Source: a virus. Taken from it: a stretch of 26,740 bases of DNA. Position 1 is the first letter of the stretch. Each line of letters opens with the position of its first letter. Location: positions 1-26,740 of the IMG/VR virus record IMGVR_UViG_3300010397_000081; one strand, written 5' to 3'. Below the pieces are notes generated by a model. It worked only from the letters and a program-made list of their open reading frames with translations. It did no database searches and was not told the origin of the DNA. The translations under genes were made by a program, and so were the position numbers. Positions 13,297 through 19,320 of the stretch are shown piece by piece.

Positions 13297-13680
13297 CTAT
13301 CCCTCAACGATGCGGCCACGTTCGGGTGACGTACGCGAATCGTGTTCGCGTACGAATGCGGCGAGCTGTGGCAGCCACAACCGGCCGGACATCGTCACGT
13401 ACCACTGGTTTGGCGAGCCACGGCCGGGCCGCTTGTGGATGACGGCCCCGGTCGCGTACGGCGACCGGTCCACGATCGTCTCCAGCTCGTCGACGTACTT
13501 GGAGAGCGTGCAGTCGCGTCTGTCCTTCGTGGACAGCACCAGCGGCAGGCCCTGGTGATCGGCGAAGTCAGACGGCCGTGGGTAGGGCCGGGCCGCCGGG
13601 TAGGTGGCGTACCCGTTGGCGGCGAGCCACAGCTCGACGGCCCGTTCGGCCCGGTAGCCTTTCGCGGTCGCGTAGCTCAC
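13297..13680 (-). CDS. Hjc-like Holliday junction resolvase/nuclease, altered ExK motif
   Basis: This 127-residue protein starts at a GTG sharing GTGA with the upstream stop. It matches the layout of phage Hjc-type PD-(D/E)XK nucleases: an N-terminal helix with GYRAERAVELWLAANGY, the first acidic residue in PSDFADHQG, a strand with the catalytic lysine (LVLSTKDRRD), the helix LSKYVDELE, then AVIHKRPGRG and QWYVTMSG. In the family the lysine belongs to an E-x-K triad; here it reads S-T-K, so a key acidic residue is missing or displaced. It would cut branched DNA after recombination or before packaging. The replication genes around it support a DNA role. Confidence 0.72.
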   Translation of the reverse strand: MSYATAKGYRAERAVELWLAANGYATYPAARPYPRPSDFADHQGLPLVLSTKDRRDCTLSKYVDELETIVDRSPYATGAVIHKRPGRGSPNQWYVTMSGRLWLPQLAAFVREHDSRTSPERGRIVEG

Positions 13681-13970
13681 AGCAGGATCACGCCGATCAC
13701 AATGGACAGCGCCACGACGAACACGAAGACGGCGGCGATGACGATCACGGCGAGCCGGCGCGACTGCTCGGCCGTCTCGTACACGTCGTACGCGAGGCCG
13801 TCGAGCCGCTCGTCGATCTGCCGGCTCCAGTCCCACACGAGCCAGTCGGTGCCGGACGCGTGGCCACTGAGCACGGCGGCCCGGCCGCCGTCGGCCATCG
13901 GCGAGCCGACGTCGTCCTCTTCGGACGGTGGCAGCTCCACCTGTGCCGGCTCGAAGCGAACATCTCTCAT
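13677..13970 (-). CDS. Tail-anchored membrane protein
   Basis: This 97-residue protein starts at an ATGA overlap with a good GGAGGA site. Residues 1-70 are soluble and acidic (ELPPSEEDDVGS), with a Trp/Arg helix (WLVWDWSRQIDERLDGLAYDVYE). A C-terminal hydrophobic helix (LAVIVIAAVFVFVVALSIVIGVILL) ends the protein, so it is probably tail-anchored with its N-terminus in the cytoplasm. Function unknown; such proteins can recruit replication complexes to the membrane or act in exclusion. Confidence 0.65.
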   Translation of the reverse strand: MRDVRFEPAQVELPPSEEDDVGSPMADGGRAAVLSGHASGTDWLVWDWSRQIDERLDGLAYDVYETAEQSRRLAVIVIAAVFVFVVALSIVIGVILL

Positions 13971-14170
13971 GATTCCTCCCGGTGTGTTCGGCCGGCGTGG
14001 CGGCAGCCGCACGAGCGCCACCGGACCCCGGCCAGTACCCAATACCAAACCTGATCCGTTCGTGGCTCCACGGCCGTCTCAGCGGGCCGTTCGGGCTCCT
14101 GCCAGATCTTGTCGACGCCGAGCGCGTCGACGAGCTGCCGGAACGTCATGACGGGGTCGCGACGGTTCAC
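13967..14170 (-). CDS. Small hypothetical protein
   Basis: This 67-residue protein starts at a GTG overlapping the helicase stop (GTGA). The middle is helical (MTFRQLVDALGVDKIWQEPE). Its C-terminus contains RSCGCRHAGRTH, a CxC with two His residues that could bind a metal. It is coupled to the ATPase gene before it and to the membrane-protein gene after it. Function unknown. Confidence 0.55.
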   Translation of the reverse strand: MNRRDPVMTFRQLVDALGVDKIWQEPERPAETAVEPRTDQVWYWVLAGVRWRSCGCRHAGRTHREES

Positions 14171-15534
14171 GGGCCGGCCCCGTTCGGGCTCGGCGCGTGA
14201 TCGATACACGCGACTGTCCACCATGGAGCGTAGAAACGTATCGCGTCACTTGAGTCACATTCGTAACATCGCCGTGGCGCGTTATCGATCGCCGCGTCTC
14301 TATCCATTGGGGACAGCGGCTCGGATCCCACTTCGCCACTTCGCCACGTGTTTGGGGCTATAGCCTTAGTACCCAAATCGGTGGCGAAGTGGCGTAATGG
14401 CCGTGCAACTTGCACGTTTTCGTCGTCCGATGTGGACGGCCGCGCCCACCTAGTTGACGCGTTTCCATCGACACCGATGAGCTTAATCAGCCCGGCGTCG
14501 GCGCGGGCCCGTTCGAGCGTCCGCTCCTTGAATCCGTCGTCTTTGCCGAGCGCGACGATCTCCTTCCACGTCTTCGGCCCGTCGGCGAGCACGTCGAGCA
14601 GAAACTCCCGTTCCATGGCGCGCACGCGCGCCTCCACGGTCTCGCCGTCGTCCACGGTGGAGCGCCGGCTCGGCCCGTCGAGCGCCTGCTGTGCGGTCAG
14701 CTCGGACACGCCGCCCCACGCGATGTACGGCGTCTCCCCGTCCGGTGTGGACTCGATCCGGAACATGATCGTCGGCGCGAGCCGCGCGATGTTGGATTTG
14801 ACGGCGGCGAGCAGCCGCCCGTCCGGCTCGTCGGGATCGCGGGCTACGGCGAAGCCGCATCGGAACGCGCCGATGAATGCGATCGATCCGTTGCCTCGAT
14901 AGATCGCCTTCACTCCGGTGCCGCCCTTGTTCAGATGCCGGACGACGATCACGGCGACGCCGGTGCGCTGCGCGAGCGCCTTCAGCGGCCACAGCGCCCG
15001 CCGCACCGACAGATCATTGTGGCTGTCCACATCGGACGCGAGGAACGCTGACAGCGGGTCGAGCACCACGATCCGGGCCCCGGTGGCCACGATCACCGCT
15101 TCCAACATGGACAGGTCGGCACCGAGCGTGAACGGCAGCTCGGGCATAGCCCCGCTAGTGATGAGCGTGACGTTGTCGAGCGCGGCTTGCGCCACCTGCA
15201 GCCTCGGCACGATCGTGTCTTCTTCGTCGTCTTCGGCGCTGATCATGATCACGTGATACGGGCCGTCATGTTCGAAGCCGTCCGGCATCGGCCGACCGCT
15301 CGACCATCGGGCCGCCAGATCCAACGTCATCAACGATTTGCCGTCGCCCGGATCGCCTTCCACGCTGGACAGTTTGCCGAACGGTATCCGGCCCTTCCAT
15401 GCCCACCGGACGCGGCGCGGCTTCACTGTGGACGCTCGCACGCCGGAGTGTTGGAGCAGCTCGTCCGTCTCGCTTAGCTCGGCGCTTTCCCACGCCGCCC
15501 ATTCTTCGGTGCCGACGGCGAACGGGTTACTCAT
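14167..15534 (-). CDS. RecA/RepA-type AAA ATPase (AAA_25), likely replicative helicase
   Basis: This 455-residue protein contains a RecA-fold domain of the hexameric RepA/DnaB-like type: Walker A GDPGDGKS (residues 60-67), FEHDGPYHVIMISAEDDEEDTIVPRL (92-111), Walker B IVVLDPLSAF (155-164) and RHLNKGG (199-205), a sensor-like motif. The C-terminal third has a winged-helix-like segment (WKEIVALGKDDGFKERTLERARADAGLI), then a linker and a Cys/His cluster (CYEC at 423-426, CIDH at 443-446) that looks like a zinc ribbon. It is the probable helicase or initiator ATPase of this phage; no polymerase or primase is present, so replication must use host enzymes. The start overlaps the upstream gene by 8 nt. 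Confidence 0.85.
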   Translation of the reverse strand: MSNPFAVGTEEWAAWESAELSETDELLQHSGVRASTVKPRRVRWAWKGRIPFGKLSSVEGDPGDGKSLMTLDLAARWSSGRPMPDGFEHDGPYHVIMISAEDDEEDTIVPRLQVAQAALDNVTLITSGAMPELPFTLGADLSMLEAVIVATGARIVVLDPLSAFLASDVDSHNDLSVRRALWPLKALAQRTGVAVIVVRHLNKGGTGVKAIYRGNGSIAFIGAFRCGFAVARDPDEPDGRLLAAVKSNIARLAPTIMFRIESTPDGETPYIAWGGVSELTAQQALDGPSRRSTVDDGETVEARVRAMEREFLLDVLADGPKTWKEIVALGKDDGFKERTLERARADAGLIKLIGVDGNASTRWARPSTSDDENVQVARPLRHFATDLGTKAIAPNTWRSGEVGSEPLSPMDRDAAIDNAPRRCYECDSSDAIRFYAPWWTVACIDHAPSPNGAGP

Positions 15535-15793
15535 GACTAGCCCGAGCGACTTCGATATCCATCACACGGATGAGTCGCTGAACGATCTGTTTCGCGCTGC
15601 CGCCCATGCCTTCCACCGGTTCCGCTAGCGCGCGGTCCATGGCCGCGCTGGCCGCCCGCAGTCCACACAGGAATCCGTACTCGTGTGCGGCCGCGATTTC
15701 GTCTTCGGTCTGTCGGTGCCACGCCATCGGGAGGCCGGGCGCGCCCGTGCTGTTGCGGGCAGCTGTGTCGGGGGCGCGCCCGGCGCTCGTCAC
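15527..15793 (-). CDS. Small hypothetical protein
   Basis: This 88-residue protein begins at a GTG overlapping the upstream stop (GTGA). After a Ser/Ala/Gly N-terminal region it has a charged helix (EDEIAAAHEYGFLCGLRAASAAMDRAL) and a C-terminal helix (AKQIVQRLIRVMDIEVARAS). An in-frame ATG in LPMAWHRQTE could be the real start, giving 66 residues. It precedes the ATPase gene and overlaps it by 8 nt, so it may be a helicase-loader-sized partner, but this rests on position only. Confidence 0.55.
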   Translation of the reverse strand: MTSAGRAPDTAARNSTGAPGLPMAWHRQTEDEIAAAHEYGFLCGLRAASAAMDRALAEPVEGMGGSAKQIVQRLIRVMDIEVARASHE

Positions 15794-16086
15794 GCTCGCG
15801 CCAACGCGCAGGCTTCGCTGTGGACAATGTCGCCGTGCTTCCATCGCAGCGTGTCGCTGCGATGCGTGTGTGCGGCGTAGATGTACGGGCAATCGTTGAA
15901 CGACCATGGCATCGGCTCGGGCCAGCCGTCGCACCGGCCGACCACAATGGCCAGCGTCCCGTCGTCGAGCCGGACACGCAGCCCGTCGGGATCGCCTTTG
16001 CCGCGCTCGATCGCCCACCACAGTCCTTCGTAGACGCCGATCATCGCGATCCGGTCCGCGAAATGGATCAGCTCCTCGGGGCTCAT
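15790..16086 (-). CDS. Hypothetical protein, 98 aa
   Basis: The start overlaps the upstream stop (ATGA). The protein opens with a helix (MSPEELIHFADRIAMIG), then GLWWAIERGKGDP and a beta region, LRVRLDDGTLAIVVGRCDG, followed by the aromatic-rich PWSFNDCPYIYAAH and RWKHGDIVHSEAC. Two cysteines and four histidines in the last 50 residues could bind a metal. No named family is recognised. Its tight coupling in the replication operon suggests a DNA metabolism or regulatory role, without direct evidence. Confidence 0.58.
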   Translation of the reverse strand: MSPEELIHFADRIAMIGVYEGLWWAIERGKGDPDGLRVRLDDGTLAIVVGRCDGWPEPMPWSFNDCPYIYAAHTHRSDTLRWKHGDIVHSEACALARA

Positions 16087-16304
16087 GCCAGCTCCATCCC
16101 GTCCTCGAACACGAAACGGGTCCGGCCGTCATGCCCGTGCACGCGCTGCGCGGCGAGAATGTCCGACCACACCGCTGTGGACCGATCCTGTCCGCGCCAG
16201 CGGATCACCGTCACATCGTCGTCGAACACGACACCGTCAGCCACGACACCGGTGCCGCTCACGCCGGTGACGTCGTCGTCCCGGACAAGTTGGAATGTGT
16301 GCAT
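16083..16304 (-). CDS. Small conserved phage protein, 73 aa
   Basis: A strong AAGGAGA site lies 8 nt before the ATG at 16304, which rules out the longer upstream frame. The sequence is almost all beta (MHTFQLVRDDDVTG, GVVFDDDVTVIRWRG, STAVWSDILAAQRVHGHDGRTRFVFEDG). The pattern V-I-R-W-R-G...STAVW...VHGHDG recurs in actinophage and actinobacterial hypothetical proteins as I remember them. Function unknown. It ends in an ATGA overlap with the next gene. Confidence 0.65.
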   Translation of the reverse strand: MHTFQLVRDDDVTGVSGTGVVADGVVFDDDVTVIRWRGQDRSTAVWSDILAAQRVHGHDGRTRFVFEDGMELA

Positions 16305-16317
16305 CGCGATCGTCTCC

Positions 16318-16842
16318 TTAGAACGGTGGCTCGTCGAGCGGCAGCGGCTGATCCTTGTCGAGCGGCTTCGTGCCGCCGTCCAGCGGCGGCGTCGACTGCC
16401 GGGCCGGCGCGGCCGGGCCATTCTCCGGCCGTTCGCATTCCTCCCGGTACACGCGCACCGCGTCGGTGCGGAGCTGCTCCAGCCGTGGCCCGTTGCCGGC
16501 GATCCACTGCTGCGCCATCTGCTCATCGAAACCAGCGCCCGGCTCGTACACAACGCCCTTGCCGTTGCTCGTCTTCGCGATGCGGCACAGCGCTACCTCG
16601 CCGCCGTCCATGTCGGCGAACTGCCCGGCCGACTTGCGCCACAACATCACGTTGTCGAACGCGACACCGGTCGAACGCCCCGACAGCATGAGAATCGTGC
16701 CGCGCACGGCCGGCTGCACGCCGTACTCCTTCGTTGTCACTTGTGGATGGAACCCGCCATGCACCCAGAGGCACACTTCGCCGGCATGCTGGAGCCCGTC
16801 GTATACGGCGGGCGGGTCGGGCTTACGGAGCGGATAGTTCAT
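16318..16842 (-). CDS. SSB-like single-strand DNA-binding protein with acidic tip
   Basis: This 174-residue protein starts at an ATG with AAAGGGG 6 nt upstream. Residues 1-120 are beta-rich and look like an OB-like core (GEVCLWVHGGFHPQVTT, VRGTILMLSGR, VAFDNVMLWRKSAGQF, EVALCRIAKTSNGKGVVYEPG). Residues 125-174 are Pro-rich and end in PLDKDQPLPLDEPPF, closely resembling the acidic SSB tip (D-x-x-PF) that recruits repair and replication proteins. Location with the Cas4-like nuclease and ATPase fits. The N-terminal fold is not identified with certainty. The longer upstream frame runs antisense to the plus-strand gene and is rejected. Confidence 0.7.
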   Translation of the reverse strand: MNYPLRKPDPPAVYDGLQHAGEVCLWVHGGFHPQVTTKEYGVQPAVRGTILMLSGRSTGVAFDNVMLWRKSAGQFADMDGGEVALCRIAKTSNGKGVVYEPGAGFDEQMAQQWIAGNGPRLEQLRTDAVRVYREECERPENGPAAPARQSTPPLDGGTKPLDKDQPLPLDEPPF

Positions 16843-16869
16843 GAGTAACCCCTTTCGAAAGTCGTGCGG

Positions 16870-17430
16870 ATGTGGCTGCCAAATAGTGATCGGTACGCAC
16901 CGATCGATCAGGTCGCGCCATGGGACGGCCCATCCCTGCGTGCCGTCCGCATTCGGCGGCATCAAGCCCCCGGCATCCACAAATCCAGCGCAGACTTCCT
17001 CGGACTGGTCTGGCCGGAGATAGGCATCCGATTCGGCGGCGTCGTTCCTGTTGAGACAGTTAACTCGAACGCGTTCGCACGCGAGCTGGATATAAGGTCC
17101 GGCATCGATAACTGGGTGATCGGCGTCGACGGCCACATGTACGGATTGGCGTCGCGTGTCCAATGGACAGACAACAGCTTCGACACATTCACGATCCGCG
17201 TGCGCTCGCGCTACGGGCGCGCCACTGAGTACGACAAGCGCAGACGCGAAATCGCGACCGACGGCGCGCTGCGACCCCACTACGTGTGTCAAGCGTATGT
17301 GTCGCGGGATCGGCTTCGGCTCGTCGCCGCCGCCATGGCACCGATGAGAGACGTTATCGCGGCAATCGACGACAACGTCGAGTCGATATGCCGAGCGCAT
17401 CGGGTACACCCATTGCCTTGCCTAACATGA
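16870..17430 (+). CDS. Plus-strand moron-like gene, unknown function
   Basis: This 186-residue frame lies alone on the plus strand inside a 10-kb minus-strand operon. ATG at 16870 has GAAAG 8 nt upstream; GTG at 16864 is an alternative. The protein looks real: no low complexity, aromatic-rich and evenly mixed (WPEIGIRFGGVVPVETV, RSGIDNWVIGVDGHMYGLASRVQW, FDTFTIRVRSRYGRATEYDKRR, RPHYVCQAYVSRD). Codons such as AAT, ATA, AGA, AGG and TTG are more frequent than in its neighbours. The pattern GID...ASRVQ...FTIR recalls very loosely the D...(E/Q)xK layout of PD-(D/E)XK folds, but no full motif is present. Its 3' end overlaps a minus-strand gene by 77 nt. Confidence 0.68.
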   Translation: MWLPNSDRYAPIDQVAPWDGPSLRAVRIRRHQAPGIHKSSADFLGLVWPEIGIRFGGVVPVETVNSNAFARELDIRSGIDNWVIGVDGHMYGLASRVQWTDNSFDTFTIRVRSRYGRATEYDKRRREIATDGALRPHYVCQAYVSRDRLRLVAAAMAPMRDVIAAIDDNVESICRAHRVHPLPCLT

Positions 17431-17500
17431 TCTGTCGCCACGTCGCGCCGGCAATAGTGCCGACCGTGATCGTGTATTCCTCCGCTAGTTCGCGATCCAT
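17354..17500 (-). CDS. Short hypothetical protein, probably truncated by the moron
   Basis: An excellent GGAGG site 7 nt before the ATG, and a gap of only 3 nt to the nuclease stop, show that this start is used. The first 37 residues look like a normal protein (MDRELAEEYTITVG, ATWRQIMLGKAMGVPDALG); the last 11 (ISTRRCRRLPR) read the complement of the plus-strand gene and look artificial. The gene therefore seems to have lost its original 3' part. TITVGTIAGATWRQIMLG could be the start of a small DNA-binding protein, but nothing can be assigned. Confidence 0.6.
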   Translation of the reverse strand: MDRELAEEYTITVGTIAGATWRQIMLGKAMGVPDALGISTRRCRRLPR

Positions 17501-17503
17501 CGG

Positions 17504-18274
17504 TCAGCCTCCGCTCGCGCCCGGACAGCTCGTGCGCTGTGCAGGATGGCCGGGCAGGTAATACGGGCACCACCGGCACAGCGCCGATGGCGAGGCCTCC
17601 ACCGTGGACGGATCAATCGCGGCGACCGTCTCCAGCTCGGCCCCGACGAGCGCGTTGATCCCGTTCACGGCCTCGTCGGCGACGCGCGGATCCAGTGTCG
17701 TGCGCCAGACCCACATGTCATCGAGCGTGCCGTCGGTGGGCAGGTATGCGAGCGCGAGCGCGCGCACCATCTCCCCGGCGGCGACAAGCCCGGCACCGTA
17801 GATCTGTAGCTGCGTCACGTACGCGCTCGGCGGGCCGGACTGCTGCACACGCTTGACCTTCGCGAGCGTGGTTGTCTTCCAATCGATGACTGTCCCCGTT
17901 AGACGGTCGAACAGGTCGACGGTGCCGGGCACGCCCCGATAGCGGACGGGATGCTCGACGAGAAAACGGCCGGACATGCCGTCAAGCGCGAGGATGATCC
18001 CGGCGAGCGCCAGATGTGTGCCGCTGCCGACGAGCGCGCGCAGCGGGTCGGGCACGTTGGATGGCCGTATGCCGGCGACTTTGAACGCGAGTTTGCGGCG
18101 GCACACTTCACCGGCTTGCGATGCGCCGATGGCGCGTTGTTTGCTGCGCGCGCTGGTGATGGCTCCGATGTGGACGAGCGACCGTAGCGCCGCTTCGAGC
18201 GCGTACGCCTCCGGGTCGGCTGGCGGCCGGGCGTCGACGGCGGCCGGGGCGCGCAGTGTCACGGTGTCTGGCAT
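17504..18274 (-). CDS. Cas4-like PD-(D/E)XK exonuclease with Fe-S cysteines
   Basis: This 256-residue protein matches phage Cas4/RecB-type nucleases. C58 (GEVCRRK) plus C233, C236 and C250 form the one-plus-three cysteine pattern of a [4Fe-4S] cluster. GSGTHLAL at 83-90 is the helix motif, GTVDLFD at 117-123 holds the first catalytic Asp, VIDWKTT at 129-135 is the D-x-K motif, and QLQIYGAG at 155-162 is the QxxxY-like motif. The start at 18274 (MPDTVTLR) overlaps the upstream gene by 16 nt; a longer frame would overlap far more. It probably supplies recombination or end-processing for replication with the SSB-like protein and the resolvase. It is not accompanied by CRISPR genes. Confidence 0.85.
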   Translation of the reverse strand: MPDTVTLRAPAAVDARPPADPEAYALEAALRSLVHIGAITSARSKQRAIGASQAGEVCRRKLAFKVAGIRPSNVPDPLRALVGSGTHLALAGIILALDGMSGRFLVEHPVRYRGVPGTVDLFDRLTGTVIDWKTTTLAKVKRVQQSGPPSAYVTQLQIYGAGLVAAGEMVRALALAYLPTDGTLDDMWVWRTTLDPRVADEAVNGINALVGAELETVAAIDPSTVEASPSALCRWCPYYLPGHPAQRTSCPGASGG

Positions 18275-18498
18275 CGGTGCCGCCGGTTGTAGTAGTACGT
18301 GCCGTCGTAGTAGAGCGCGGTGTCGAAGTGCACGACGATGCTCGTCAACACGATCCGCTTGTAAACCATCCGCTCGCAGGCGATGCACGGCTCGGGTGTG
18401 GGTTTGATCTGGTGGATCCGCACGGATTCGCTGTCGATGCGGCGGGGCCAGTCGGCGTCGACGGACACGGCCGGATCACGCGGCCGGGGCCGGATCAT
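18259..18498 (-). CDS. Small hypothetical protein, 79 aa
   Basis: The start overlaps the upstream stop (ATGA). The first 30 residues are Arg/Pro-rich (MIRPRPRDPAVSVDADWP), followed by PCIACERMVYKR (CxxC), a beta segment IVLTSIVVHFDTALYYD, and a Tyr-rich end (GTYYYNRRHRC). Cys pair plus a terminal Cys suggests a small metal site. It separates the first early gene from the nuclease. Function unknown. Confidence 0.6.
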   Translation of the reverse strand: MIRPRPRDPAVSVDADWPRRIDSESVRIHQIKPTPEPCIACERMVYKRIVLTSIVVHFDTALYYDGTYYYNRRHRCQTP

Positions 18499-18803
18499 GA
18501 CACGGCCCGGTGTACGCGCGTGAGCCGCGTGTACACGTAGCTGCGCAGGTATTCGCGGTATTTGAACGGCTCGATCGCCTCTAGCCGTTTCACGTCGAAG
18601 CGGCTGCCGCGCACTGTGGACAGCTCCAGCACCGGCTCGCCGTCGAGCTGCGCTTCGTCGGCGTCAGCCATCGACAGGAACGTGATGAGCGCCTGCTTGG
18701 CTTTCTCGCGGCGCTGCTCGGCGGCGGCGATCGTTTCGGATTCTTCTACATAGGACTTGTACGCGTCGCGGGCGTAGTCGTCCAACTCGACTGTCTTTGG
18801 CAT
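18495..18803 (-). CDS. First gene of the early operon, hypothetical
   Basis: This 102-residue protein starts at the ATG at 18803, which has GGGGGA 5 nt upstream; the longer frame to 18872 has no such site. The sequence begins MPKTVELDDYARDAYKSY, followed by a charged coiled-coil helix (EESETIAAAEQRREKAKQALITFLSMA), then a beta part (GEPVLELSTVRGSRFDVKRLEA) and the end FKYREYLRSYVYTRL. Such small helical proteins often precede Cas4-like nucleases in actinophages. It may be an accessory factor, but function is unknown. Confidence 0.65.
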   Translation of the reverse strand: MPKTVELDDYARDAYKSYVEESETIAAAEQRREKAKQALITFLSMADADEAQLDGEPVLELSTVRGSRFDVKRLEAIEPFKYREYLRSYVYTRLTRVHRAVS

Positions 18804-18939
18804 CGGATCCCCCCGTGCGTCGTGTTCGACAGCAACGGGATCCGGTTTACGCCGGCCGGCTACGGGCCGCAACGTGCGGTGTGCGCAACGGCTGCGCGCG
18901 CGTGTGACGCGTGTGACGGGTGGGATTGGACGCCTAGAC
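18804..18939. promoter_or_regulatory. Divergent control region of early (minus) and plus-strand genes
   Basis: Minus strand: TTGCGG (18872 to 18867) and TAAACC (18849 to 18844) are 17 nt apart and precede the early operon start at 18803, giving a plausible promoter with a leader of about 35 nt. Plus strand: TGTGAC (18912-18917) and TAGACG (18935-18940) are also 17 nt apart. A tandem TGTGACG repeat, 9-bp periodic, lies at 18903-18918 between the promoters and could be an operator. No gene is supported here. Confidence 0.45.
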
Positions 18940-19116
18940 GTGAGGAATGCACGCGTCCGTGCGGCACGGCCGGGCCGGACTCAGAAGCCCGGCCGTCCAT
19001 TGTGGAACGCGCGTACGGAGCATCGACGCGCGTCGCCGCACGGGGGCATCGACAAAGACGAGCGGAACGGCCGCCACGGGGGCGCGACGGCCGTCCGCAA
19101 TTGGATCAACGCTTGA
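18940..19116 (+). CDS. Possible small basic protein upstream of attP
   Basis: This frame begins at GTG 18940 and its TGA sits right at the base of a strong hairpin, which suggests a real gene end. It encodes 58 residues that are very basic and Gly/Arg-rich (VRNARVRAARPGRTQKPGR, GGIDKDERNGRHGG, TAVRNWINA). The GTG overlaps the likely -10 box, so the true start may be further downstream. Two other frames are also open: one from ATG 18947, which would suit a leaderless transcript but runs through the hairpin, and one from 18822 with several Cys. Which frame is real cannot be decided from the sequence. Confidence 0.35.
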   Translation: MRNARVRAARPGRTQKPGRPLWNARTEHRRASPHGGIDKDERNGRHGGATAVRNWINA

Positions 19117-19146
19117 GCCGCCCGGACGTGACGATCCGGGCGGCTC
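19115..19146 (+). terminator. Hairpin terminator before attP
   Basis: The arms GAGCCGCCCGGA (19115-19126) and TCCGGGCGGCTC (19135-19146) form a perfect 12-bp stem with an 8-nt loop. No long T-run follows, as is common in actinomycete terminators. It directly follows the stop of the small plus-strand frame and would insulate the attP region and the integrase promoter. Confidence 0.65.
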
Positions 19147-19189
19147 GGCTGTCCCACGCTTTAGGAACTTCGATGAATAGCCTCGCGGC

Positions 19190-19213
19190 AAACCGTTGTG
19201 CCGCAACGGGTTT
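19190..19213. repeat. Imperfect inverted repeat upstream of attP
   Basis: AAACCGTTG (19190-19198) and CAACGGGTTT (19204-19213) are complementary except for one bulged base and are separated by 5 nt. It lies 30 bp upstream of the predicted attP and may be a binding site for a regulator or accessory factor. No gene spans it with confidence. Confidence 0.45.
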
Positions 19214-19240
19214 CAAGCGTTACGAGACTGTGACTTGCCT

Positions 19241-19290
19241 AGTAGGTCCAAGTCGCACTTGCCGTTTGGCATACTCGACTTGGACCGACA
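19241..19290. other. Predicted phage attachment site attP (serine-integrase type)
   Basis: A perfect 11-bp inverted repeat, GGTCCAAGTCG (19245-19255) and CGACTTGGACC (19276-19286), encloses exactly 20 bp. Within the spacer, GCCGTTTGGC is itself symmetric in its outer bases and is centred on the same point, giving TT at 19265-19266 as the candidate crossover dinucleotide. As I remember it, the phiC31 attP also has inverted arms 20 bp apart around a central TT. The site lies between the lysogeny promoter and the divergent control region, 0.5 kb upstream of a large serine integrase, as expected for attP. The host target cannot be read from this site. Confidence 0.72.
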
Positions 19291-19320
19291 ACCCCTACCA
19301 GCACAGATAGGCAACCATAC
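19285..19320 (+). promoter_or_regulatory. Candidate integrase-operon promoter, leaderless
   Basis: CCGACA (19285-19290) and TAGGCA (19308-19313) are 17 nt apart, and the ATG at 19321 begins 8 nt after the -10 box. No ribosome site precedes the ATG, so transcription probably starts at or next to it. The -35 box overlaps the right arm of attP, so integration would bring host DNA close upstream and could change integrase expression. Confidence 0.45.

Noticed and set aside
16843-17409. Minus-strand extension of the SSB-like frame to 17409
   Set aside because: The frame is open, but it is antisense to a convincing plus-strand protein, has unnatural composition in this part, and the ATG at 16842 has a strong ribosome site.
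17504-18274. Cas4-like gene as sign of a CRISPR-Cas locus
   Set aside because: No repeats with spacers and no other cas genes are visible; Cas4-like nucleases are common stand-alone phage genes.
19156-19310. Small plus-strand frame through the attP region (MNSLAANRCAATGF...)
   Set aside because: It runs across the predicted attP arms and an inverted repeat, has no ribosome site, and has no protein-like features.
18822-19310. 162-residue plus-strand frame with several cysteines
   Set aside because: It reads through the terminator hairpin, an inverted repeat and attP; only a short central part looks remotely protein-like.
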